NCBI GenBank assembly: GCA_963971225.1
Contig: OZ020267.1
Coordinates: forward strand, 67,484,577 to 67,548,576
Length of the DNA: 64,000 nt
Direction: 5' to 3'
From: Melieria omissa
Lineage: Eukaryota > Arthropoda > Insecta > Diptera > Ulidiidae
Shown here: in pieces, positions 1 to 10,860 of the stretch
How positions within the stretch are numbered: the first letter of the stretch is position 1
How the letters are laid out: every line of letters starts with the position of its first letter
Position numbers and translations under genes: made by a program
Notes under the pieces: model-generated
Seen by the model: only the letters and a program-made list of their open reading frames with translations
Databases searched by the model: none
What the model was told of the DNA's origin: nothing

Positions 1-1090
1 TTGTGACTACTTTGCATGACTTTGCGGTTAATAAATTATGCCTCAAGTGGTTTCCAAGTGCGCCCAAAGTTATGCTATACAATTCTTGTTCTATTTATGG
101 GCGCCGCACAAATAACAATTGGCCTTCATTTCGGTCGCGCTGGCTGGGCGCTGTGTGCTCTTTGTGCTCTGTGACTACTGTAAATATGTAGAAGAGGGGA
201 GTGGTGGGGGGGGGGGGGGCTAGGGTCGCTTTAAGTAGCAAAAGCGAGAGGGTCTGAATGGATGAGTGGATGAGGGAATAAATGAGTTAACTGTAAATTT
301 GCTAGTAATCATTAATAATTTATGGTCAATACAGGCACATAGAAGAACAGTTACAACAACAACAACAACAATATGAATAGGTCTGGTCGCAGTAAAGCAA
401 AAGCCAAGCAACAAAAGTTGAAGTGTAGAGTGCGTAAAGTGTGAATGCCAACGACGAGGGGGCCGTAAAGGAAAGAAAAAAAAAGGAGGAGGTGGCAACC
501 CAGGAAGCGCTCGTGCAGACAAATGAAGTAAACAAATGGGCGTAAATGCCAAGTTTAAAGGTATACAAGACGATGTGGCGCCTAACAGCGGCGGCGAGTA
601 AGAAGGCCGACGATGAAGTGAAAGGCCGCAGCTGGACAGAGCGGAAGGATAAGGCATCAAAGCAGCGAACGTGCAGCGGCTTTGTGAGTGTAAGTGTGTG
701 AGCCGCCCATTAGCGTCCTGGACTGTACGCCCAGTGCGGCTGTTCGTTGGCATCTTAGAGCGTATAATTGCCGATTGGGTAATAAAGTGCGTAGACGTGT
801 GCGTCTAGTTGCCGCTGCTCGGTGCGTGCTCGAACGCCTCGTTGTCGGCTACTGGCTGTGTTGTTGTAGTTGTGCTGTTTCTTTCGTGAAAATAAATGTT
901 TCAATAAATTAATGATTGTCTTTGTTAATGGTGGGATGGGATTTTTCGGCTGTGCTCAGCTCAAGGAGCTGCATTAAAAGTGGCCACATAAATCACAAAG
1001 CAGAAAACACCAACTAAAGTGGCTCAAGTAAATAAATAAACGCAGCAATTGCGCATACGCTGAGTAAACCCTAAATGCGCAGACAATTTG
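1..1090. other. Non-coding stretch, simple repeats
   Basis: No convincing gene. The stretch holds a G14 run at 206-219, a (CAA)n run at about 353-371 and GT-rich text. A divergent copy (11 of 14) of the dispersed word GCCTAAAAGTATGC lies at 62-75. The open frames here are low-complexity and lack any recognisable domain. Confidence 0.6.
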
Positions 1091-1097
1091 AGAGATT

Positions 1098-1485
1098 TAA
1101 ATTAAAAGTATACAATTTTTTTGTTTTGAAAATTATACTCAATGCTTGGAGAACTTGAATAGAAAATTATTAAAAGAAAAGATTTCAATTAAAAGTATAC
1201 AATTTTGTTGTTTTGAAAATTATACTCAATGCTTGGAGAATGGAAAATTAAAATTATTAAAAGAAAAATTTTAAATAAAAATTATAAAATTTTTTTGTTT
1301 TTTAAATTATACTCAATGCATGGAGAATAGAAAATAAAAATTATTAAAAGAAAAAATTTAATTTATAAGTATAATCGTTTTTTGTTTTTAAATTTATATT
1401 CAATGTTTGGAGAACGGAAAATTAAAATTATTAAAAGAAAATTAAAAGTATACAATTTTTTTGTTATTCAAATTATACTCAATGC
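1098..1485. repeat. AT-rich tandem repeat, about 88-bp unit, five copies
   Basis: The block AATTAAAAGTATACAATTTT, followed by a T-run, TTATACTCAATGCTTGGAGAA and ATTATTAAAAGAAAA, recurs with starts near 1098, 1186, 1272, 1358 and 1438. Copies differ by point changes and small gaps, so the array is old. The unit contains AAAAGTATAC, similar to the dispersed word found elsewhere in the window. No coding capacity. Confidence 0.8.
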
Positions 1486-3335
1486 TTTAAATAGTGTCGT
1501 GTTGAGTCCGGACCAGGAAGCACGGGCCCTCCTTTTCTAAATTCAATCTACCTTGCAATCACTTTCTGCCTACTTCTAGTCCTTTTACCAAACTCTTCTT
1601 CAACTTAAAGGTGCAATAACCTTTAACTTAAAAAATTATTCAGATAAAACCACAAATTGGGGCCTCGCAGAAGAACTGCTTCACACCAGTTGCGCCCAAA
1701 GGAGGGAGAGGTTTTGGGGTTCAAAACACCCAAAACAAAAAAATTTCCACAAAATATGGTTTCGAATGACACTCGACTCAAAAGGTGTAAGCAACCCCCT
1801 CCGCCCTCTTTTCCCTACAAAATGAAATCCTATCAGCGCCACTGTTTCACACCCTTTCACTGTCATCAGGGTTGGACTCAAGTAGTTTGTCCATTAAAAA
1901 CCATTTCTTTCAGCCATTCGACGCCTGACTGAGTCTTATGTTTGTTGTTGTTTTTATTGCAACCCATAACACACACAACAGTCACAATCAAGGCAACGTA
2001 ATCGGCTCCTCCACTCGTTCGCCAACCCTCGGCCTCCTTCAGCAGTCGGCACATGTGACAGCTGCGTCAAAAAACACTGCAGCCGCTGACTTTATTCGTT
2101 CACCTGTCATTAGTAGTTGTCGCTGATTATTGTTGTTATTTATTATTATTATAGTTATTAGTGTTGTAGTTATTATTGTTGTAGTTATTATTGTTGTCGT
2201 TTGTATTATTTGTGACGGTTCCTTCATGTGTCCGCAGCTGCTGTGCGCAGCATGTTTTGTGGTAATCTAAAGTTGAAATAAAATGGAAAATCGCGCGCAC
2301 ACACCCACACACACATCCACACACATGGACATAGATAAGACTTGATTCACACACGGCACAGCTGACACCGTTTTTCGCCATGCAAAAACACACCAACACA
2401 AAAACACGACCAGAATATTAACGATGACACAATTGTCATCTCATTTAGTTGATTTCGCCTCTCTTGGTTGTTGTTATCATTCGTTGCTGCTGTTATTGTT
2501 AGTGTTTTTTTGTTACTTCGTGCTGTTCCTGGCGTTGGGGCGTTTTTTGTGTTTTGTTTTGTTGCGAGCACAAGCCGATAGACATAATAAACATTCTTAT
2601 CCTGCCGCAACATGCACACTACGCACACACTCGCACACTTACACACTCACACATTCATAAGCGCTCAGTTACGCCCTCCACCGTTCGCCGTTCGCACACA
2701 ACGCTAAGCGGGCACCTACAAAATTTTCTGCCAGAAGCTGCGCCGGTATGCGGCCAATACAGCTGCCAAGGGTCGCCATGCGAGTAGCCGCCTCGGCTTT
2801 ACATACGACATACCTGCCGGCCGTGTGTCGGCGCTCGGGTTTGGTGACACTCGCCCATGCACGGTGACTGTGCCGTTCTGCTGCCATGATCGTTAAGCTG
2901 TGTACGAGTGTGTGTGTGTGAGTGTGTGCGTGCGGCAAATGGTAAAAATGTTAAATGAAGACCAGAATAAACGGTAATCCGTCGTGTTTTGAATAACCAA
3001 GTTATGTGCAATGCAGCGAGCGGCCAAGTGAGTGACATAGCACGGCTTGGGCTTTGTTGACGCTTGCGGGCTTGGAGGAATTTTTGTACAATACCATCTC
3101 TCTAAAAATTGTTTTCTTTCGTTTTGCTGTTACTTCTGTGCTCTAACCAAACAACGGACAGGCAATTTTTGCTTTGTTTTGCTGTTGTCCTTCAACAGCT
3201 TCACTGCATTTCATATTTACATAACTATCAAGAATTTCTTGTCATTGTTATTGCTGTTGTTGTTGTTGTTGTTGCTGTGCATAACAAATGAACATGAAAA
3301 ATGCTAAATATGCCTTGGCATAGGACAAATAGGAA
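1486..3335. other. Non-coding stretch with microsatellites
   Basis: No gene recognised. It contains a TTA/TTG-rich block (about 2128-2210), CA-rich blocks (about 2297-2330 and 2618-2656), a (TG)n block (about 2908-2930) and a (TTG)n run (about 3250-3276). Open frames on both strands are translations of these simple repeats. Confidence 0.6.
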
Positions 3336-3931
3336 AGCAATGTTGCTAAAAGTATACATACTATGTGTATGCCTAAAAGTATGCTTTATGTTTAACATAT
3401 TCCTCATGCAGCGATTTGAGCGCACTTTGAGTTAACTGCTTATGGCTTGTGTTGCTATTTTTCAGGCTTAAACTGATAAAAACTTATAATGCGAGATCAA
3501 GTTTTTTATGTTTAAAGTTTATGCGACAAAAAGGCTGTCGCTGAGTGACTGAAGTATTGGACGCGGGGCTGCGAGAGAGAGTCAGCTGATAGCAGATTAT
3601 GGAAAACAGTTTTTTTTTAGTGGTGGCTCTTTCAGAGCATAAAAAAAGCTCTAAAAAGCAAATGATTTATTATGTCAAAATTTCCACAGGCCCATAAGTG
3701 GGCCTCAAGTTATAGTAGGTCCAGTCTTATCAAAACTGTGAGTAGATTTTACTCTAATTTTTCGTTTTGGCAGTTCTACGTAATATTTTTAATTTTTAAG
3801 GAGGGCCTAACCCTGAAATGCATGAATTATTTTCTTGTTTCTTTAAAGAACATAGTTTTTTAGTTCCTGGCAGAAAACATTGGAAATAACTTGGAAAAAA
3901 TATTTAGACTTTATTCTTTTCAAGGGTTTCG
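3336..3931. other. Non-coding stretch carrying the dispersed 14-mer
   Basis: GCCTAAAAGTATGC occurs exactly at 3371-3384, with a diverged neighbour (GCTAAAAGTATAC) near 3345. The rest is AT-rich and shows no gene. Confidence 0.6.
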
Positions 3932-4222
3932 CGTTAGGTTTGGGTTAGGTTAGGTAGGGAAGATTGTGTGCGGCAGAACCGCACTTCCACTCGGAGGCCA
4001 GAATGGCCCATTGTGAATCCCTTCTTATGGTGTTCTGGAGCTAACCAATAGTCTCAATCAAGGGGAAACCAGTTCGACCTCTTAATGAAGGAGAGCAGAT
4101 TTGAGATCTCGACTTTCGCCGCGGAAGCCAGGTGTGTTAGAAACCTTGACCCCAAGGTGCGGAGTCGGCGTTGCTGCAGAGCCGGGCAGTGGTACAGGAA
4201 GTGTTGTAGGGTTTCGGGTTAA
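3932..4222 (-). mobile_element. Decayed 3' end of a non-LTR retrotransposon
   Basis: Read on the minus strand, this gives the C-terminus of a non-LTR ORF2. The segment ETLQHFLYHCPALQQRRLR resembles the H-x4-C half of the terminal zinc motif seen in I/LOA/Jockey/R1-type elements. An open stretch of about 50 codons follows, then a 3' UTR containing CACAATGGGCC and a tail rich in CCTAACC words. The fragment is truncated at its 5' side near 4222. Family assignment within non-LTR elements is inference. Confidence 0.6.
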
Positions 4223-4465
4223 CTTTTCTCTCTGGGAAAGGAGTGAAGATTTATTTGGCCATTATTGATGAACTGATTTCAAAAGACTTTATTTTTTATT
4301 ATACTCTATTTTTTTTATTTTTATTTTATCAAAACTATGTTTTGATTTTCAACAAGATTCCATAATTTTTTCTATGACGAAAAAATTTAGCAGCTGAAAA
4401 TTGAATTTTCATGCGTTTATAATTTTCATAAAACGATTTTTTCAAATAATTTGTCGTAATGCATA
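4223..4465. other. AT-rich non-coding stretch
   Basis: Mostly T-rich sequence without a recognisable feature. Confidence 0.5.
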
Positions 4466-4531
4466 TCAATGAAATCATCCCAGAAGTCATGGGTTCGACT
4501 CCTACTCGCACTCTTTCCATTTTTTTTTTTA
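4466..4531 (+). repeat. tRNA-like 3' half (possible SINE or tRNA pseudogene fragment)
   Basis: A perfect match to the pol III B-box consensus GWTCRANNC (GTTCGACTC, 4493-4501) is embedded in a tRNA 3'-half-like context. Twelve bases on, a T11 run (4520-4530) could terminate pol III. No A box or matching 5' acceptor strand is visible upstream, so this is at most a fragment. Confidence 0.35.
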
Positions 4532-4559
4532 TTTTTCCTATCTTGAAAATATTTTCTAG

Positions 4560-4910
4560 CCCAGCAACATAACCCTGTTTAAAAAATCCGACCCATAGAT
4601 GATCACTAGTAACGCCTGTGAGAAGAAGCGAGCATTAGCGAAGACCAGAGTACCAAACCGATCTTAGCCAAGTCCCCAACCACCCTGCTGTCACCTCTCT
4701 TACACAACAGAGCGATAGCTCACAACATCGGAGGCGTAGTTCTCAAACGGCAATAGATAGCAACTTCATTATTTAGGACTACTTGCGCCAGGCTAATCAC
4801 CTACCCTGGCAGAAAAACACAGCCGATTTGTGTAACCAATACAAGGCAATGTCTTGTGGAGGCCCTATGCTCCCGAAAAGAGTGAATAAGGACAAAAAAA
4901 AATATCAATG
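4560..4910 (+). mobile_element. Possible decayed 3' end of a non-LTR element
   Basis: A higher-GC segment in AT-rich surroundings ends in GGAGGCCCTATGCTCC, then GAATAAGGAC and an A-run (4896-4904). That layout resembles a retroposon 3' UTR with a short poly(A) tail. No clear coding similarity survives, so this rests on layout and my recollection of similar tails. Confidence 0.35.
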
Positions 4911-5205
4911 AAACTTTCTACCGACCAGAAAGAATAACATATTTGGAGTATTTAGGATTTAGAGGGAAAAGAGAAAAAAGTCCCATCACTAACCATCTTG
5001 GTTTCTTACCTAATTGTATTAGAAGATTTTGTTGAGATAGAATTTAAAAGTCTAATCCCACTAAACAAACTGATAAATTAAAATGAAATACAAATTAAAA
5101 CACATACATTTTTTTATAAAGAATTTTCTATATAACAAAGTTTTTGGTCCCGGTTTCGAAAAAAGGAATGCCAGAAGGAAGTTTGACTGTTTGTAATATA
5201 TTTGC
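4911..5205. other. AT-rich non-coding stretch
   Basis: Nothing recognisable. Confidence 0.5.
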
Positions 5206-5600
5206 ATAGACCACTATTTGTCTGGTGAATCTGGATTTTAGGAAGTTGTCAAATCAGAGCAGACTCTATTATTTTCCTTCTTAAGCACTGTGAATAATTC
5301 ATATAATATTAGATATGATCAAATAAGCTCAGATTAGATATTGAAACAATCTTAAGATGGGTCCATATTTTTGCTGCACGAGCCTAAAAAGGTCCTTCCC
5401 AAACTTGTCTCATGTCGGTCGCAGAACGTGTTAGTCTCGGCCGAAGTTACTTACAAGGATTCTAAGCCCGTCAAGCGTGTCCAAAGATGCATAGACCACC
5501 AATTGTCTGGTAAATCTGGATTTCAGGAAGTTGTCGAATCAGATTGACCGAACTTTATTATTTTGTTTCATAAGCACATAAGAAATTTATATATATATAT
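5206..5600. repeat. Direct duplication, about 110 bp, spaced 284 bp
   Basis: GCATAGACCAC, then TTGTCTGG, AATCTGGATTT and AGGAAGTTGTC, with a following TTATTATTTT and AAGCAC, appear at 5206-5300 and again at 5490-5575 with scattered differences. This is either an old segmental tandem duplication or two copies of a dispersed repeat. Confidence 0.65.
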
Positions 5601-6983
5601 ACTTAATATAAGATATATATGTTTGTCGTATGTTGCAATATATCTTTGTTTTATAGAGAGAAGTATTACTTATTTAATATCTTAAACTAATAAAGTTAGA
5701 AGGACGAAATTCGAGGATGTGGTAGTGTACATATTAGTGCTTAAGATATGTTTTTTTCAGAAAAATAATATTATAAATTTCCAAGGATATTTTCCAAGGA
5801 TAAGGATAAAGTTGTAAAAGGAAATTTTCGAAGGAAATTTTTTCCTCTTCGTCCTTTTGCACCAAAACTAAAATTTTTTTAAGATTCTAAGGATTTTCTC
5901 TCTCATTTGATTATTTTAGATATTACTATTTTACATTGCGCTCAATTTTAAAAAAAAATTTTTCCAAAAACATGTCCTTGAAATTTTAAAGTCCATTTAA
6001 AAAACAACCTGACGTCAGAGAGAAAAACAAAAAACACAGTTTTATTAAATTTGGCGAGTATATAGATTTTTTCATTTGTTTAGATTTTTTTTGATTTTTG
6101 TTGCACGGTCTATTAAAATTAGCTTAGACAGAAAGACAGAATGCTCTAAGAAACGCCAAAACAAAAAACCCCAGATTGAAGTAATTCCCCACTCAGTTTG
6201 AGTAGCTTCTCTCGGGGCTTAGGAACAAATTTTGATAGAAAAAGATTTGAGAAAAGAATTAGAATTCTACAGACCAACTTTTGCAAACAATTCCTAGATT
6301 CCTTCAACAAAGCTCAACAAAACTGAGTAGTGAAATTAACTCTTAACTCATAATTGCTTCTCCGTTGATTTTTATGCATAATATTTATAATTTTTAAATG
6401 ATTTCACCCATAAGCTTCAATCGTCTTTCTCAATGTCTGCACTCAAATGTACAATTAATTTCCCACGTATATAAGCAAGCAAGCAGCGAAGTAATATCAT
6501 CAACAACAACAACAAAAACAACAAAAAAATAATGGGAAAACGCTATAAAAGCCGACAGCCACTGCAACACAGCAAATTAACACTGATAAATTGTTTAGCC
6601 GTGGCGCGCACCTTAACCCACATCAGCTTATCTGATGGTGTGAGCGGCGGCTATTTTGCCACTTTGCCGCTGCCGTGGCTGCCTCGCCATTACTCCCATG
6701 TCACCAATTTCAACGATTCAGGATTTTATTTACTTTTTGCTGTTACTGTTACTGTTGCTGCTGTTGTTATTGTTATTATTGTTGTTGTTGTTGTTGTGTT
6801 TACATGCTGCATGTAGGTACTAAAGAGCTGCGCAAGCACTATAGAAATGACTTGCAAGTCATCGCTGTGCTTTCAAATACTGCCGTTCATCTTCACTTTC
6901 ACTACAAAACAAGCACTTCAGTGAAAGAAGCTTTTGAGATTCATACAAATACTGCACGAAACGACAATAGAACTTCAAGCACC
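5601..6983. other. AT-rich non-coding stretch
   Basis: No gene recognised. (AT)n lies near 5590-5600, (CAA)n near 6502-6520 and a TTG/TTA block near 6735-6802. The short frame at 6532-6816 ends in translated TTG/TTA repeat and is not credible as a gene. Confidence 0.55.
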
Positions 6984-7139
6984 TTGAAGTATAGAACAAC
7001 ACTGAAGTAGAACAACATTGAAGTAGAACAACACTGGAATAGAACAACACTGAAGTAGAACAATACTGCAGTGGAACAACACGGAAGTAGAACAACACTG
7101 AAGTAGAAAAAGACTGAAGTGCAGCACTGAAGTAGAACA
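6984..7139. repeat. 16-bp minisatellite, about nine units
   Basis: The unit TGAAGTAGAACAACAC repeats head to tail with one or two changes per copy. Because 16 is not a multiple of three, the repeat opens all frames. That accounts for the apparent minus-strand peptides rich in CCSTSVLFY. Confidence 0.9.
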
Positions 7140-7297
7140 TTTTCAAGCATACGGTGTTTTGTTTTGCATGATCGACGTAGCTGATGTTTGTTTTTGGTAT
7201 TTTGTATGGAATCTGGGCTGCATTTCAAGCATTACAACAACATTAATGTAAAAAAAAACGCAGGTTTAGAACATGTTTTTTCGATATTTATTTAAGT

Positions 7298-7372
7298 CTG
7301 TTTCACTCGGTGTGAAGTACAAGTTCTGTTTCACACGGTGTGATGTAAAAGTTCTGCTTCACGCCGTGTGCT
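7298..7372. repeat. 28-bp tandem repeat, three units, each with a small palindrome
   Basis: The unit begins GTTCTGTTTCACACGGTGTG and repeats three times. Its centre is a 13-bp palindrome, TCACAC-G-GTGTGA, perfect at 7331-7343 and one mismatch off at 7303-7315. A diverged version lies at 7359-7371. GGTGTGA resembles the core of T-box factor sites; whether it is bound is unknown. Confidence 0.75.
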
Positions 7373-9103
7373 TGCTATGATTTACCGTTACTTAACCTCA
7401 TTACAGCTTTCTGTTTTAATGTTTTGTTTCGCAACAGAACACAAGCACTGTCGATACTGTAGCGAAAAGGTTTTGGAATGATGCAGTGATCGTCGTAGCT
7501 TAAATCATAAATGTATGTTGCAGAAAAAAATATCAGCAAGCAAGAAAAGAAATTCTAAATTAATTCAATCCGGCAAAAGTTCTGGATGAGCACATGCAGC
7601 TGTGTGCGTAAAAAAGCTTTGCGGAAAAAGCTGTAACTCAGAGCTTGAAATTGTTGTGCCGTTTTCGTCGTATGAGGCTAGACATCTATATGATGAGTTA
7701 TCTGTGATAGAACTATTGAGCATTTGAATTTACTGTCATTGCGACACTGAAGTACAGTACTTGACAGTACTGTGCAGTAGTGAAGTGTGCTAAATAGAAC
7801 ATTTTGTGCCGCTCTTTAGTAGGTACGATACGTGTACGGCTTAGCTTAAATGAGGAGCGCGGTGAGCGCCAGTTGTTGTGAGGGAATGGGAGTTCGTGAA
7901 AGCACATATAAAGGGGTATGGCGGACGTAGTGTGCGCTTAGCGCACGTGTAAAATGTTGAAATGAATAAAAAAACCCATAGCTACACACAAACAGACAGA
8001 CATGGCGCGTTTGTAAAGCGAGAATGTGAACGCAAAGAACGCGTTTAGATTTACAAAAAATCCCAACCACTGCTGCCACGGCCACGGCCCCGAACAGCGC
8101 CTGTGTTGTTATCAGTTAATAGCATTTTCACGTTCTCACACCAAGCGGCGCGCCTTGGTACCGGCTAACCAACAAATCCCGCGACAACATTGTCAGCCGC
8201 ACGCCCCTCCGCGCCGCCCTCGGTCAGGTGTTGATGGCATATTTGCATGTGCGCCGCTGTCGACATCTCTCTTGCTGCCTATCAGCCTTTTGTGTGCGAG
8301 TGTGTGTGTGCGTGCACGTATGTTGTACAAATAGACACAATAACAACCATGGCAGCAACAATAATAATAAAAAAAGCAACGGATAATAGTAATTTCCCCG
8401 TGATTTTATTTTCTATGACAAATTCGTTTGCACGTTATTGTTTTTGTTTTATGCAAATATTGTTGGCATTATGCGGGACGCCCAATAATATGCTTCGTTT
8501 TTGCGCTGCTACGCGTGGCTATGAGTCAGATTTCTTGACAAAAACAAATTTTGTATTTTTCCAAAAATACCAAAATATATTTAAGTAAAAACAAAGGACA
8601 ATCTTCGGTGAGGTCAGATTTCAGCGGGTGTTCAGGGCTTATGGCTGTGTGCTCATAATTTTTTTTTAAATAAATACCAAAATATTATAGACACAGGTGT
8701 CAGTTAGCTGTTGACATTTGAGTGGAAATTGTTGCTTTGCTGCGCGAGTGGGCTGCGAACTTTTTATATTGACATTTAATATGCTCGCTGAGCACATACT
8801 TTTAGGCGTTTAACTAAGCAGTCACGAAGCAAGAGTTAAGAAAAAGAAAAATGGTTTTCACACACGTCTCTTTTACAAATTGTGCTTTAGAAAAGTTATT
8901 TAAAGGTCAACTGGGATTTGTTGCAAGTGTGGCTTGGAGAATGCAGATTGTGGAGACATCAAAAAAGATTTTGTTACTTTCGTATTTTTGGCACCATTAA
9001 CCCTTTCGTTACAGATTTTTACTGGGAAAAGTTAAAATTTTAAATTTTATGTATGTTTTAGGTTTCTATGTGGTTCCATACAACATTCAACAGCAACATT
9101 CCA
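7373..9103. other. Non-coding stretch
   Basis: No gene recognised. TATAAA lies at 7907-7912, with a 15-bp palindrome (GTGCGCT-T-AGCGCAC, 7932-7946) 20 bases downstream. TG-rich repeats lie near 8299-8325. A minus-strand copy of the dispersed 14-mer lies at 8794-8807 (13 of 14). Confidence 0.5.
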
Positions 9104-9545
9104 TAGGTAGGTAGGTAGGTGTGGCTGCTCCAGCAGGAGCACACTTAGGCCAGGCGGCCCACTGTGATACCACATGAGATCGAACCTCATTTCGCTCACT
9201 CGTTAAACCAGTTGGAGCTATTAACGATGCTTAGTAGTAGCTAAATCTTCTAGACTTCCGAAGAAGAAGTTGCCTAAGTAGGTCAGCCTTCTTCTGGACA
9301 AAGCAGGACAGTAACATAGGAAGTGAGGAATATTTTCTTCCTACTCGTCGTCCAAACAGCTGCGACAGAAGTTGTTCGAAAACAGCCCCATCCTCTTTGC
9401 ATGGGTGCCGATTAGGCAGTGACCCGTAAGGACATCGATCATGGTTCTGATCTGGGCTCTGTTTAATGAGAGGAGTTCTTTAGAACGTCGAAGATTTAAT
9501 GTTGGCCAAAGTTGACGCGCAAGGAGGCTTGTGTTGCCTTCAACC
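9104..9545 (-). mobile_element. Decayed 3' end of a non-LTR retrotransposon
   Basis: Minus-strand translation from about 9540 gives a recognisable ORF2 C-terminus: IDVLTGHCLIGTHAKRMGL, then a CRSC...H....C zinc motif followed by PALSRRRLTYLG. This is the RNase H-to-tail region typical of RNase H-bearing non-LTR elements such as the I/LOA group. At least one in-frame TAG interrupts it. The 3' UTR ends in repeated TACC tetramers (minus sense), at 9104-9121 on the plus strand. It is 5'-truncated and inactive. Confidence 0.75.
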
Positions 9546-10173
9546 CATTTTAAATTCGTAACATTCCATACGAAATTTTTAAATTTTTATACTCGAACCC
9601 TGTATTTTAGAGTGTTTTTCTATGAGAGCAACCTCATTGTTGTGGCTGTAATGATTACTTAAACATAAAACTTTTTACGCATAACGAAAATTTGAATATT
9701 TCTTCATTTACTTCAGCCAAAATTAAAAGAAGTATCTAAATTGAAAGAAAACGTCAAATTGAAAAAGTTATCTAAGTTTTCTGCTTCTTTTTCCTTTACT
9801 ATGTCAAGATATACCATTAAACAAAAGTGTATACATATTCAGTTTATTAATTTCGTATTTTTCCTAAAACTTCAAACTATTCTAAGGACCAACAAAAAAT
9901 GTATTCTTGAAACCACCGAGGTTTCAGACGTCCACAAAGTAGCATGTTGCCATATGGCAACAAAATAGCGAAAGGGTTAAGGTAACAAACTCGTATGTTC
10001 TTAGACATACTTTGTTGGTAATACAACAACAATAACAACAACAACTTTCAAAGTCAGTTCTGCTTTTAGGTAGTTTTAGGTGCTTTAAGACACAAATTTC
10101 TACAGCATACTTTCAGGCTCTATTATTATATTTTGGGCTAGGTGTTTCTCGCAGCTTCAATTAGCCGATTTCT
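9546..10173. other. Non-coding stretch
   Basis: AT-rich, with (CAA)n near 10024-10045. A minus-strand copy of the dispersed 14-mer lies at 10105-10118 (GCCTGAAAGTATGC in minus sense, 13 of 14). No gene. Confidence 0.5.
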
Positions 10174-10860
10174 GTCATTATAGTGGGCGTATAAGCAGGG
10201 CGTGGCCAATATTATATAGTCTATGGTAATCTTTAATAAAACCCAGAATCATTTGATATCAATACTGATATACAGACATGTACTATGGCATATTTTTTTA
10301 GTTAAGCAAGCACGAAAAGTGGGCGTGACCGATTCTGTATAGCATATATTTCAATCAATAGCACGCTGAGTCGTTTGCTAGTCATATCGCCCTGCAAAAG
10401 TGTACCAACGCTGATTTTTGTCATTATAGTGGGCGTATAAGCTGGGCGTGGCCAATCGTTTATAGTCTATGCTAATCTAAATGAAACACAGAATCATTTG
10501 ATATCAATATTGATTTGATTTGACTGACATGTACCATAGCAAAGTTTTGTTAATTTAGCCAGCACGGCAAGTAGGCGTGACCGATTCTATATAGCATCTA
10601 TTTGACGCAATGAAACGCTGAATCGTTTGATAGTCATATCGCCCTACAAAAGTGTACCAAAGATTTTTGTTATTAAAGTGGGCGTGGTTATTCTTATATA
10701 GCCAATGTCAATTTCAATAAATCAGACCAAAATCATTTGACATAAATATTGACTTACAGGTAGGCGTGGTCTATCTCACATGGCCTATGTATTATTTGGT
10801 ACGGTCGGTACATATTTTATTTAAATCGGTTCAGTGGTTTTTGCTTCATTGTGGCTCAAA
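10174..10860. repeat. Tandem repeat, about 246-bp unit, 2.7 copies
   Basis: Units start at 10174, 10420 and 10669. Each begins GTCATTATAGTGGGCGTATA or a variant. Shared later blocks are AGAATCATTTGATATCAATA, GGGCGTGACCGATTCT and AGTCATATCGCCCT. The third copy has lost internal sequence. GGGCGTGG/GGGCGTGA words recur two or three times per unit. Confidence 0.85.

Noticed and set aside
220..753. 177-codon minus-strand frame near the window start
   Set aside because: Low-complexity leucine/proline/valine text that includes a translated (CAA)n run; no domain or splice context.
3932..3960. TTAGG-like words as interstitial telomere repeats
   Set aside because: Only a few imperfect units are present, always at the tail of a non-LTR relic, and higher flies do not use TTAGG telomeres.
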